Shown here: in pieces, positions 24,998 to 32,904 of the stretch
Numbering within the stretch: the first letter of the stretch is position 1
Layout of the letters: each line of letters starts with the position of its first letter
NCBI GenBank assembly: GCA_963665215.2
Contig: CAXXWW010000017.1
Span: 186,001 to 250,000 of the forward strand
Reading direction: 5' to 3'
DNA: 64,000 nt
DNA from: G963665215 sp963665215
GTDB lineage: Bacteria > Chloroflexota > Dehalococcoidia > Lucifugimonadales > CAUZJF01
Position numbers and translations under genes: made by a program
Notes under the pieces: generated by a model
What the model saw: only the letters and a program-made list of their open reading frames with translations
Database searches by the model: none
Told to the model about the DNA's origin: nothing

Positions 24998-27900
24998 CTA
25001 CATAGTCAAGCGCTTGTAGAGGTACAGGAGCCGGCGTGGTAGCTCGTAAATATCGTCGAGGACCTCGTACCCAATGTCCTGACACATTGTCTTCAGGTAG
25101 TCGTGGCCGTTCTTGTCCACCGTGAGGCAGAAGGCGGTGATGTCCTTCCCACCCGCCTCGTCCAGGGCCATTTTGGTGTCGTGGACCGCGTACTCTTTCT
25201 CCACCCCTTCCCTGCTGTACCCCCTGTCCTGGGGGCGCCCGTCGCTGATGAGGAAGAGAAGCTTGGTGCGCGCATCCTGAGCCTCCAGCTTGGTCGTCGC
25301 GTGCCTTATCGCGGGGCCCATGCGGGTGGCGTGGAGGGGAGCGATCCGGTCGATGCGCCTCTTTACCCTATCCGATAACGCCTCGTTAACGTCCTTGACG
25401 GTGTAGAACTCCACGTTCTCACGGCCGTAGCCGGAGAACCCGTAGATGCCGTAGACGTCGCCAATCCCCTCCAACGCATGTATCAGCAGGACCACCGCCT
25501 CTTTTTCGAGGTCGATGATGCGCTTGTAGGACCGCCTCGTCCCCTGGCTGCGGCGGTTCCGAAGCCAGACCATGTACTCAACCGGATCGTCGGGAGCCTC
25601 CCAATCATCGGACAGCTTCCTGGACTCGTCGATGGCCTCCGCAGTGGAGGCGCTGGTGTCGAGCAGGAAGACCACCGCTACGTCCCGCTGGACCTTGTTT
25701 CGTCTCCAGAATAGCTTCTCGCTGGGCCCCACGCCGGTCCGGACGTCGATGAGCGCCTCTATCACATCATCTACGTCGATCTCGTCGCCGTCCTCCAGCT
25801 TGCGGACCTTCCGGTGCATCTCCGGCACCATCAACTCAAATTGGCGCCTGATCTGGCTCACGAGCGGCCCGTAGCTGTGAAGGGTGGCGCCGTAGTAAGC
25901 CGGGTCCCCCTCCGGCATGACTTTCTGCCGGACGATACACCATCGCGGTTTGTAATCATCCGCGCGAAAGTCCCACTCGTCGTAGACGAAGGTCTGGGGC
26001 TCCGATGAGTCGAGGGCGCCGCCATCCTCATCGACGTGCCCCAGCGGGCCCTGGCCCAACTCGGGCGTCAGCGGCAAGTTCAGCCCGGCCTCCTTGAGCA
26101 TATTGTCGGCGAAGGTGTTACCGGCCCTATTCGGGTCTCCCTCGGTGCCCTGGAGCTCAACCTCCGCACTTTTTTGCAGCAACTCCTCCAGCATCTCTTG
26201 GGATATAGGCTCGGCGCCTGCTTCGCCCGTCTGCGCGTCGTTCTGCATTCGAAGCAGAGTGAGGAGTTGGACCAGCTCGGGCTTGAAGTCGCCCCGGTAG
26301 TCCACGTCCTGGCTGGGGCTGTACTCCTGCTCGCCGTCGGAACCGGGCTCGGTGGCCACACCGCGAATGAGCTGCTGGAGGAGCTGCTCGTCGGCGGCGT
26401 CGGCCGCTTCCTCCTCGTTGTCCTCGTCCACGTCGACCTTTTGCCAGTCATCCGGCGCCTGTATTTCGTTGGGTATCTGGACGAGGACTGCGTAAATGCG
26501 GAGCGTGGCCTCGGCCGTATCCTCGACGGTAGCGCCGGTGTGCAGCACCCGCCTCGCTATTCTGGCCGCCTTGCGAGCCTCTTCGACGTACCGACTCGGG
26601 ACGGAAAGAGCCTCGTACTGGTGAAGGCTCACTCTAACCAGGAACTCCACCACCGCCTCTCTCGCCGGGAGCGACTCGATCTCCGACCGACCCTCCGCCG
26701 AGTCGTCTTGGACCCTCGAATAGGTGCCGCTAATTCCAGGGTATTCGGCCTTGACCCGAGCGTCCAGCCGGCTGTCCTCGACGACGGTGAACACGTCCAG
26801 GGCGAGCTTGCGGTCCTCGAAAATATCGAAGAACCGCTGCAGATCGGTTACCCAGGCGCTCCCGCCACTGCCGCTGTCCAGTTCAGCGAAGTCCTGCGCG
26901 CCTTCACCCAGCGCACGGACATCAATCCTGGGACGAAAATCACTGAACAGCGTCGACGGCCGGTCGTACTCGAAGCGGAAGCTGCCGAACTCCAGGTGGG
27001 CTACCTGGTGAGTCGAGACCACCTTGAACCATCCGAAGTTCTCATCCTTGCTGCCGTAGCGGTCCACAGCGGGCGGAACGAAGACCGTGGAGCCCTCGGT
27101 CGAGGGGGCCTCTCCGGAGACCCAGCCGATGTTCTTTTCGGCAAGCTCCTCACTGGCGGCAAGGCTCACGTCGGCGCCTGCTAGCGCGCGGCAGTACATC
27201 TCCATGAGGTCTTTTATTCGCGTGAACTCGACGCTGGACGATAGGGCCTCGAGCACCTTTTGGGAGCGGGCCGACTCTACCCTGAAGTAGGCAAGTCCAC
27301 CATCCCTGTTCTGCTCCAGTAACCTCACGCCCTCGTCGAACCATTTCTCCAGCTGGCCCATTGTCACGCGCTCCAGCGTCGCCGGACAGCTCTTGATGAA
27401 CTCCGGCATCGCGGGGGGCCAGACCTCGAGCAATCTCTCAGCCAGTCCAAGGAGCTGCGCGTGGCTCTCCCCCTCCAGATGTTCAAGGGAGCGGGAGACC
27501 TCCAGCATGGCAGCGGGGACATTGGTGAGTCCGCTCACCCGGACCCGGTCTGCCAGGTTCAGGAACCGCAGGCGTTCTCCGGGCTCGACGGCTGGCAGTG
27601 CCCTGTCCGCGGCCTCGAAGAGGCCCTTGACCTGCCGCCAGTTGGTCTCCAACACCGCCGAGACGAGGGAAACGAACACGTCCTTGTTGTCCCCAAGCAG
27701 CGGGAACAGCTTTTGCCCCAGGATCAGGCACTCCCCGGACAGATCATAAGAGCGGCGGGAGAGCGCTTCGAGAAAGGTGACGAACCTCTCCAACTCAGGC
27801 ACGCTCATACTCTCCAGGAGCGCCGCGCTGGACTCGAAGAACTTGCACGACAGGGTGCTGGACTTCCAAGTGCCCTTGTACAGACTGCGTCCCAGGCTGG

Positions 27901-28252
27901 CCCAAGCCTCGATATGACGCGACCTCAGCCGGGCCATGGCGCCAGGGCTGGCCTGGAAGTAGCACAGGGCCAGCGTGGGCGACTCCTGACACAGTTCGCT
28001 TCCGCACTCGGACCACTTGACAAAATAACCGAAAGGCATGAGGCGAACGACTCTTGGACTCGCCTTAAAGTACTGGCCGGCGGCCTCCCAGGAGCGCACG
28101 GTCTGCCGGGCCAGCGCCAGGCCGCCTTCGGCCCAGACGGCCAGCTGGTCGTCGTCCAGCACGGAGGCCATGTCCTCCCACGCACCCTCGAATTCCGCGG
28201 ACACCGGAGGAGGATAGTGTCGTAGGTCCTCTAGTACGCGCTCCCGCGTCAT
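24998..28252 (-). CDS. Large VWA-domain protein (NorD/CobT-like partner of MoxR ATPase)
   Basis: About 1084 residues from ATG 28252, which overlaps the upstream Nudix stop as ATGA; the frame is open to 28270. The first ~400 residues are helical and TPR-like without clear motif. Then comes an acidic linker (DVDEDNEEEAADAADEQLL) and a C-terminal von Willebrand factor A domain: MIDAS start VVFLLDTSASTAEAIDES, later Thr region HATRMGPAIRHA, and LLFLISDGRPQDRGY. In NorQ/NorD, CbbQ/CbbO and CobS/CobT pairs a protein like this works with a MoxR-type ATPase to insert metal or remodel an enzyme. The ATPase is two genes upstream. The target enzyme here is unknown. Confidence 0.88.
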   Translation of the reverse strand: MTRERVLEDLRHYPPPVSAEFEGAWEDMASVLDDDQLAVWAEGGLALARQTVRSWEAAGQYFKASPRVVRLMPFGYFVKWSECGSELCQESPTLALCYFQASPGAMARLRSRHIEAWASLGRSLYKGTWKSSTLSCKFFESSAALLESMSVPELERFVTFLEALSRRSYDLSGECLILGQKLFPLLGDNKDVFVSLVSAVLETNWRQVKGLFEAADRALPAVEPGERLRFLNLADRVRVSGLTNVPAAMLEVSRSLEHLEGESHAQLLGLAERLLEVWPPAMPEFIKSCPATLERVTMGQLEKWFDEGVRLLEQNRDGGLAYFRVESARSQKVLEALSSSVEFTRIKDLMEMYCRALAGADVSLAASEELAEKNIGWVSGEAPSTEGSTVFVPPAVDRYGSKDENFGWFKVVSTHQVAHLEFGSFRFEYDRPSTLFSDFRPRIDVRALGEGAQDFAELDSGSGGSAWVTDLQRFFDIFEDRKLALDVFTVVEDSRLDARVKAEYPGISGTYSRVQDDSAEGRSEIESLPAREAVVEFLVRVSLHQYEALSVPSRYVEEARKAARIARRVLHTGATVEDTAEATLRIYAVLVQIPNEIQAPDDWQKVDVDEDNEEEAADAADEQLLQQLIRGVATEPGSDGEQEYSPSQDVDYRGDFKPELVQLLTLLRMQNDAQTGEAGAEPISQEMLEELLQKSAEVELQGTEGDPNRAGNTFADNMLKEAGLNLPLTPELGQGPLGHVDEDGGALDSSEPQTFVYDEWDFRADDYKPRWCIVRQKVMPEGDPAYYGATLHSYGPLVSQIRRQFELMVPEMHRKVRKLEDGDEIDVDDVIEALIDVRTGVGPSEKLFWRRNKVQRDVAVVFLLDTSASTAEAIDESRKLSDDWEAPDDPVEYMVWLRNRRSQGTRRSYKRIIDLEKEAVVLLIHALEGIGDVYGIYGFSGYGRENVEFYTVKDVNEALSDRVKRRIDRIAPLHATRMGPAIRHATTKLEAQDARTKLLFLISDGRPQDRGYSREGVEKEYAVHDTKMALDEAGGKDITAFCLTVDKNGHDYLKTMCQDIGYEVLDDIYELPRRLLYLYKRLTM

Positions 28253-28881
28253 GGGCCGCCCCTTTTCCACAGCGCCTCCTCGTCCGAGACGCCATCCAAC
28301 AGCCCGAGGAACTGTGCCAGCACCCTGGCCGTGGCACCGTAAATCAGGTGCCCCCGATAGGCATATGAGGGCCTGCTCACCAACCCGCCATCCACGATCC
28401 TGACCTCGTCGCGGAGGTTGCCACTGTCCCGCAGCTCGGCGACTGGTATCTCGAGCACCTCCGCGACTTCCCGTTCGTTCGGCTGGAATGGGTACGATGG
28501 AGGGATGGTACCGACATAGGCGTTGATCAGGTAATTGGAGTTGGTGGGCACATCGTCCAGCTCGCCCAGCACATCGACGTCCTGAGGCCGGACGCCCATC
28601 TCCTCGTAGGTCTCGCGGAGCGCCGTGTCCAGAAGCGTCCGGTCAGCCTCGTCCTTCCGGCCACCTGGAAAGGCGATCTCACCCTTGTGGTCCTCAACGG
28701 ATTCGCTTCGCTTGTTAAGCAGAATCCGGAGCTCTCCACCTTCCGGGTACATTAGCAGCATGACACCTGCCGGGTACATTAGCAGCATGACGCCTGCCGG
28801 GGTAAGCGAGGGATCGACGAGGGCCTTTTTAGGGTTCTGGGAGAGGATACGCCGCACTGCGGTTATGGCGGGGTGTTCCAT
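28249..28881 (-). CDS. Nudix hydrolase (CoA-pyrophosphatase-like)
   Basis: The Nudix box GGRKDEADRTLLDTALRETY, followed by EEMGV, is preceded by GEIAFPGG, the pattern of CoA pyrophosphatases (NudL type). The C-terminal part includes YGATARVLAQFL, also typical. These cleave coenzyme A or related nucleoside diphosphate derivatives. Near residues 27-44 the protein repeats a nine-residue phrase (GVMLLMYPA/E) because of a 27-bp tandem duplication in the DNA. It is 15 bp downstream of the MoxR gene and overlaps the VWA gene. coaE is in the same run, so the operon has two CoA-related genes. Confidence 0.87.
   Translation of the reverse strand: MEHPAITAVRRILSQNPKKALVDPSLTPAGVMLLMYPAGVMLLMYPEGGELRILLNKRSESVEDHKGEIAFPGGRKDEADRTLLDTALRETYEEMGVRPQDVDVLGELDDVPTNSNYLINAYVGTIPPSYPFQPNEREVAEVLEIPVAELRDSGNLRDEVRIVDGGLVSRPSYAYRGHLIYGATARVLAQFLGLLDGVSDEEALWKRGGP
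28743..28796. repeat. 27-bp tandem duplication inside the Nudix gene
   Basis: Two adjacent copies (28743-28769, 28770-28796) of a unit starting CCGGGTACATTAGCAGCATG, one base different. The frame is kept: nine codons are duplicated. Confidence 0.93.
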
Positions 28882-28896
28882 CTAGTATTGGATGTG

Positions 28897-29808
28897 CTAC
28901 TCAAAAATGGCGGAAATGACTTCCTCTATACTGGCCTGGACCGAGTGGTCGTCCGTCAGCGCCCAGTTCACCGCCACCTGGCAAGCCCGCCTGGAGGAGA
29001 TGCCCTGCGTCATCAGCATGCCAGCGTAGATCAGCAGACGGGTGCTGGCGCCCTCCGCCAGCCCGTGCTCCTTTAGGTTTCGCACCTTCTGCCCCAGCTT
29101 CGCAAGCTGCGCGGCGGTGTCGGGGTCTACGTTCGCCTCATGCTGGATGATCTGTGTCTCAATGTCTGCGGGCGGCGGATTGAACTCGATGGCAACGAAG
29201 CGCTGACGGGTGCTGTGCTTCAGGTCCTTAAGGGCGCTTTGATATCCCGGGTTATAGGACAGCACCAAGAGGAAGCCATCGGCGGCCTCCAGTATCTCGC
29301 CCCGCTTCTCTACCGGAAGGAGGCGCCGGTGGTCGGTCAGCGGGTGGATCAGCACGGTGGTGTCCTTCCTGGCCTCGACAATCTCGTCCAGATAGCAGAT
29401 GCCGCCGGCCTTGACAGCACGGGTCAGCGGGCCGTCAATCCACACAGTGCTGTCGCCCTGCAACAGGTAGCGGCCCACCAGGTCGCTGGCCGTCAGGTCC
29501 TCATGGCAGGCGATGGTTACCAGCGGGAGGTTGTGGCCGTCCTTGGAGGCCGGGGCGTCCAGCCCTTTGCCTGCTCTCGAGCGAGGCTTGACCTTGGTCA
29601 AGGGCCGTCCCAATCTGTACGTCATATACTCCACGAACCGGGTCTTGCCCACACCCGTGGGGCCCTTGAGCAGGACTGGTATCTTCTGATGGTACGCGGC
29701 CTCGAAGAGCTCTATCTCGTCGCCGACCGGCACATAGAAAGGTTCCTCGGTCAGGAAATACTCTTCAACTATGTAGCTGCGGTACAGTGTTCTGGTTGGT
29801 GTTGGCAT
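28897..29808 (-). CDS. MoxR/NorQ-type AAA+ ATPase
   Basis: About 303 residues from ATG 29808; a GTG at 29853 is an alternative that would overlap coaE. Neither has a clear ribosome site. Walker A is LLKGPTGVGKTRFVEY and Walker B region GGICYLDEIVEA. The sensor 1 region is LVLSYNPGYQSAL, followed by STRQRFVAIEFNPP. The phrase VGDEIELFEAAYHQKIPVLL and the order of motifs match the CbbQ/NirQ/NorQ branch. Such ATPases remodel a client with a VWA partner; that partner lies two genes downstream. Confidence 0.92.
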   Translation of the reverse strand: MPTPTRTLYRSYIVEEYFLTEEPFYVPVGDEIELFEAAYHQKIPVLLKGPTGVGKTRFVEYMTYRLGRPLTKVKPRSRAGKGLDAPASKDGHNLPLVTIACHEDLTASDLVGRYLLQGDSTVWIDGPLTRAVKAGGICYLDEIVEARKDTTVLIHPLTDHRRLLPVEKRGEILEAADGFLLVLSYNPGYQSALKDLKHSTRQRFVAIEFNPPPADIETQIIQHEANVDPDTAAQLAKLGQKVRNLKEHGLAEGASTRLLIYAGMLMTQGISSRRACQVAVNWALTDDHSVQASIEEVISAIFE

Positions 29809-29816
29809 GTCCGAGG

Positions 29817-30425
29817 CTATTGGCTCTTGTGTTTCGTCACCCGCTTGCGCCACAACACTCGCACCCGCTCTCGCAGCTCCTCGAGGCTCCCCCCGTTGTC
29901 GATCACGGCATCGGCGCGCAAGAGCCTCTCATCCTGAGACATCTGAGACCGCACGCGGGCCTGGACGGCCGTCAACTCGAGCTGATTGCGGACGCGGACC
30001 CTCTCGGCCACCTTGTCTTCGGGAGCGGTGGTCACCCATACCTCGTCGGTCAGGTCTGCCCATCCGGCCTCAAGCAGAAGGATGGCCTCGACGACGGCCA
30101 CCTCCTCGCCAAGCTCCCTAAGCTCACGGACCCGCTCTTCCACCATCGACCGGGCGCGGGGATGGACTATGGCGTTGAGCCGGGTCAGCGCCCGCTGGTC
30201 CTTGAACACGATGTCGGCCAGCCTGCGCCGGTCCACCTCTCCACCCGGAGACAGGACCTTCTCTCCAAACTCCGCCACCACCTCCCGCCAGCCATCCGAG
30301 CCGGGCCTGTACACCTCATGGGCCACCTGGTCAGCGCTTATGACAGCCGCGCCCAGATCACGGAGCATATCTGCTACTGCAGTCTTGCCGGTCCCGATAC
30401 CCCCCGTGAGCCCTATCACGATCAT
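29817..30425 (-). CDS. coaE: Dephospho-CoA kinase
   Basis: About 202 residues from ATG 30425, where the family-typical MIVIGLTGGIGTGKTAVADM begins; the frame extends 11 codons upstream. The P-loop is GGIGTGKT. CoaE signatures ISADQVAHEVYRPGSDGWRE, FKDQRALTRLNAIVHPRAR and the LLLEAGW lid follow. It adds the 3'-phosphate in the last step of coenzyme A synthesis. First gene of the minus-strand coaE-moxR-nudix-VWA run and divergent from selA. Confidence 0.94.
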   Translation of the reverse strand: MIVIGLTGGIGTGKTAVADMLRDLGAAVISADQVAHEVYRPGSDGWREVVAEFGEKVLSPGGEVDRRRLADIVFKDQRALTRLNAIVHPRARSMVEERVRELRELGEEVAVVEAILLLEAGWADLTDEVWVTTAPEDKVAERVRVRNQLELTAVQARVRSQMSQDERLLRADAVIDNGGSLEELRERVRVLWRKRVTKHKSQ

Positions 30426-30533
30426 ATGTCGCTCGGCGGAACAGGAAATCCTCTCCATTCTAGCAACGGCGCGCCGACAGGGTCAAGGGCGCTGGCCCGC
30501 TGACCAGCCAAATCATCGCACTCCAGGCTGGGG

Positions 30534-30539
30534 TATAAT
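30534..30539 (+). promoter_or_regulatory. -10 box (TATAAT) of the selA promoter
   Basis: Perfect TATAAT 30 nt before the selA ATG. The -35 position (about 30511) is a poor match. The 5' leader would be about 23 nt. Confidence 0.6.
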
Positions 30540-30568
30540 GGGCTCGGGACGATTCCAGGAGCCGGCAC

Positions 30569-31945
30569 ATGACAACCCCATTTCGCGGCCTGCCCGGCGT
30601 CGACCGGGTCCTGTCGGACAAGCGGGTGCAGAGGCTGGTGGACGGGTACTCCCACGACGCCGTCCTCAGCCTGGTGAGGGCAGAGCTAGGCGACGCGCGT
30701 TCGGCCATTGGCGAGGGCAAACCGCCGCCGGGCCTCGACGAAGTGGTTGTCGCAGTCGAAGCGCGCGCCGCATCGGGGTGGCGATCATGGCCCACGCCCG
30801 TCATCAACGCCACCGGGGTCATCCTTCACACTAACCTGGGCCGCTCTCCCCTCAGCGCCAGCGCCATGGACGCCGTTGGACTGGCCGCCACCGGCTATAG
30901 CGATCTCGAGCTGGACCTGAGCAGCGGCAAACGAGGGTCCCGGCAGCCCTACATAGGCGGCCTCCTCCGCGAACTCACCGGAGCGGAGGCCGCGCTGGTG
31001 GTAAATAACAACGCCTCGGCGGTGTTGTTGGGGCTGGCCGCCGTAGCGGGCGGGAAAGAGGTCATCGTCTCGCGCGGGGAAGCCGTTGAGATCGGCGGCG
31101 GGTTCCGCATCCCCGACGTGTTGAGGCAGGGCGGCGCCGAGCTGGTGGAGGTGGGCACTACCAACCGGACGTATGTCGGCGACTACGAGGCCGCCATCTC
31201 GGAGAGGACCGGCGCCCTCCTCTCGGTCCACGCCAGCAACTTTCGGCAGACCGGCTTCACGCACACACCACGCCTGACCGAGCTGGTCGACCTCGGTGAG
31301 GCCAAAAACATTCCCGTGCTGCACGACCTGGGCAGCGGCTGCCTGCTGGACACGGCCGCCTTCGGGCTGGCCCACGAGCCGATGCCGCAGGAGAGCGTAG
31401 CGGCGGGCATCTCCCTGGCCTTCTTCTCCGGCGACAAGCTGCTGGGCGGCCCGCAGGCCGGGTTAATCATCGGCATCTCCGACCTGGTCGGGGCGGTCGC
31501 CCGCCACCCACTGGCCAGGGCCGTCCGTATCGACAAGCTGAGCTTGGCCGCCCTCGGCGCCACGCTGCTGCACTACGTCAAGGGCGAAGCCGAGAGCGAG
31601 GTGCCCATCTGGAGAATGGTCACGGAGCCGGCCGAGAGCATCGAGGCCAGGGCCGGCCGGTGGCGAAAGGCGCTGGGCCAGCGGACCTCGGTGGCCAAGG
31701 GCCTCTCGACCATCGGCGGGGGCAGCCTCCCGGGCGAGGTCCTGGAAACTACCCTCGTGAGTCTTGACCCGTCCGGAGTCGCCGGGGGAGCCGCCGCGCT
31801 GGCAGGGCGGCTGCGTCGAGGCGCCCCTCCGGTCGTCGGCCGCATCGAGGAAGAGCGCGTCCTGCTCGACCCCAGGACGGTGCTCGCCCAGGAGGAAGAC
31901 GCGCTGCTTCGCGTCGTCGGGCAGGCGCTCGCCGACACGGACTGA
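30569..31945 (+). CDS. selA: L-seryl-tRNA(Sec) selenium transferase
   Basis: The 458-residue product is full length for SelA. The start ATG has AGGAG 8 nt upstream. The N-terminal domain begins LPGVDRVLSDKRVQRLVDGY. A fold-type I PLP domain follows, with INATGVILHTNLGRSPLS, VNNNASAVLLGLAA, REGEAVEIGG-type SRGEAVEIGGGFRIPDVL, TNRTYVGDYEAAI, and the Schiff-base lysine in FFSGDKLLGGPQAGLI. SelA converts seryl-tRNA(Sec) to selenocysteyl-tRNA using selenophosphate. Its presence with selD (49714) means the cell can make Sec and makes in-frame UGA codons in this window meaningful. No selB follows; the next genes are unrelated. Confidence 0.96.
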   Translation: MTTPFRGLPGVDRVLSDKRVQRLVDGYSHDAVLSLVRAELGDARSAIGEGKPPPGLDEVVVAVEARAASGWRSWPTPVINATGVILHTNLGRSPLSASAMDAVGLAATGYSDLELDLSSGKRGSRQPYIGGLLRELTGAEAALVVNNNASAVLLGLAAVAGGKEVIVSRGEAVEIGGGFRIPDVLRQGGAELVEVGTTNRTYVGDYEAAISERTGALLSVHASNFRQTGFTHTPRLTELVDLGEAKNIPVLHDLGSGCLLDTAAFGLAHEPMPQESVAAGISLAFFSGDKLLGGPQAGLIIGISDLVGAVARHPLARAVRIDKLSLAALGATLLHYVKGEAESEVPIWRMVTEPAESIEARAGRWRKALGQRTSVAKGLSTIGGGSLPGEVLETTLVSLDPSGVAGGAAALAGRLRRGAPPVVGRIEEERVLLDPRTVLAQEEDALLRVVGQALADTD

Positions 31946-31979
31946 GCTGCTTGGCGAGGCGGGGTTGCCGCACCCAGAC

Positions 31980-32016
31980 CATCATCCCGTTCATCCTGAG
32001 CTCGTCGAAGGACCGC
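31980..32016. repeat. Dispersed palindromic repeat upstream of the alpha/beta hydrolase
   Basis: CGTTCATCCTGAGCTCGTCG followed by AAGGACCGC: the CTTCGAC..CTCAGG core in inverted orientation, ending one base before the hydrolase ATG. Confidence 0.65.
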
Positions 32017-32904
32017 ATGCAGACCTCCCAAGAGCGGCACGTAATTGCAAACGGCGTCTCGCTGTGGACGGCTACTCAAGGACGTGGCACCCCGCTGGTC
32101 CTATGCCACGGAGGGCCGGGCGCGTATGACAACCTGGGGCCCGTCGCTGACATGATCGATGACATCGCCACTGTATTCCGCTACGACCAGAGGGGATGTG
32201 GCCGCTCGGATCGTAGGCCGCCCTACGATATCACCACTTACATCGACGACCTGGACGCCCTTCGGGAGCATTGGGGCCTGGGTAGTTGGGTTTTGGCGGG
32301 CCACTCCTGGGGCGCCAGCCTTGCGCTGGGTTACTGTCTTACCTTCCCGGACCGGGTCATCGGGTTCGTTTCTATTGCCGGCGGGGGCATCTCCAACGAT
32401 TGGAGCGAGGAGTACCATCGGAACAGCGAGGCGCGACTGGCTCCCATAGATCGCCGACGGTTTCTCGAGGTGACTGCTATGCTTGAGACTGCGGATGGGA
32501 GTGAATTGGCGAAGATCAGGGAGGAACGTTCCAGACTTTTGGAGCCTACGAATTTCTTCGACGCCTCCCAGGTCAGTCCGATGCCCAACCATGACGAGTT
32601 TCCAGTCAACTTTCAGGTGAACTCCATTATGGGCGAGGCGTCCGATATGCCGAATGTTGCCGAGAACGTCCCCCGGCTGGACGTGCCCGCACTGATTGTC
32701 CATCCAGAAGGCGACCCCCGTCCCTCCTGGCCGTCGAGGGAGCTTGCCGACCTGCTTCCCCAAGGGCGGTTCGAGTCGCTGCCAAAGGCGGGGCACGAGC
32801 CCTGGTTCGAGCAGCCAGACGCGCTGCGACTGGTACTGCGGAAGTTCCTGGAAGGACTGATCACAACGAGTCCTTCGACAGACTCAGGGCGGACGGGCAA
32901 ATGA
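32017..32904 (+). CDS. Alpha/beta hydrolase, proline iminopeptidase-like
   Basis: I start it at ATG 32017, directly after a dispersed repeat; the longer frame from 31951 reads through that repeat. The oxyanion-hole motif is LCHGGPGAYDN, then YDQRGCGRSDRRPPYD, nucleophile elbow AGHSWGASLA (Ser), and a C-terminal His in KAGHEPWFEQ. HGGPG and DQRGCGRS are the signatures of proline iminopeptidases, which remove N-terminal proline, though many relatives have other esterase or amidase roles. The last ~14 codons (TTSPSTDSGRTGK) are again repeat sequence. The stop overlaps the rarA start as ATGA. Confidence 0.85.
   Translation: MQTSQERHVIANGVSLWTATQGRGTPLVLCHGGPGAYDNLGPVADMIDDIATVFRYDQRGCGRSDRRPPYDITTYIDDLDALREHWGLGSWVLAGHSWGASLALGYCLTFPDRVIGFVSIAGGGISNDWSEEYHRNSEARLAPIDRRRFLEVTAMLETADGSELAKIREERSRLLEPTNFFDASQVSPMPNHDEFPVNFQVNSIMGEASDMPNVAENVPRLDVPALIVHPEGDPRPSWPSRELADLLPQGRFESLPKAGHEPWFEQPDALRLVLRKFLEGLITTSPSTDSGRTGK
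32868..32900. repeat. Dispersed repeat forming the 3' end of the hydrolase gene
   Basis: GTCCTTCGACAGACTCAGGG followed by CGGACGGG is another copy of the CTTCGAC..CTCAGG core. Here it is translated as the hydrolase C-terminus just before the rarA ATG. Confidence 0.6.

Noticed and set aside
26036..27184. 382-residue plus-strand open frame
   Set aside because: Antisense shadow of the VWA gene in high-GC DNA.
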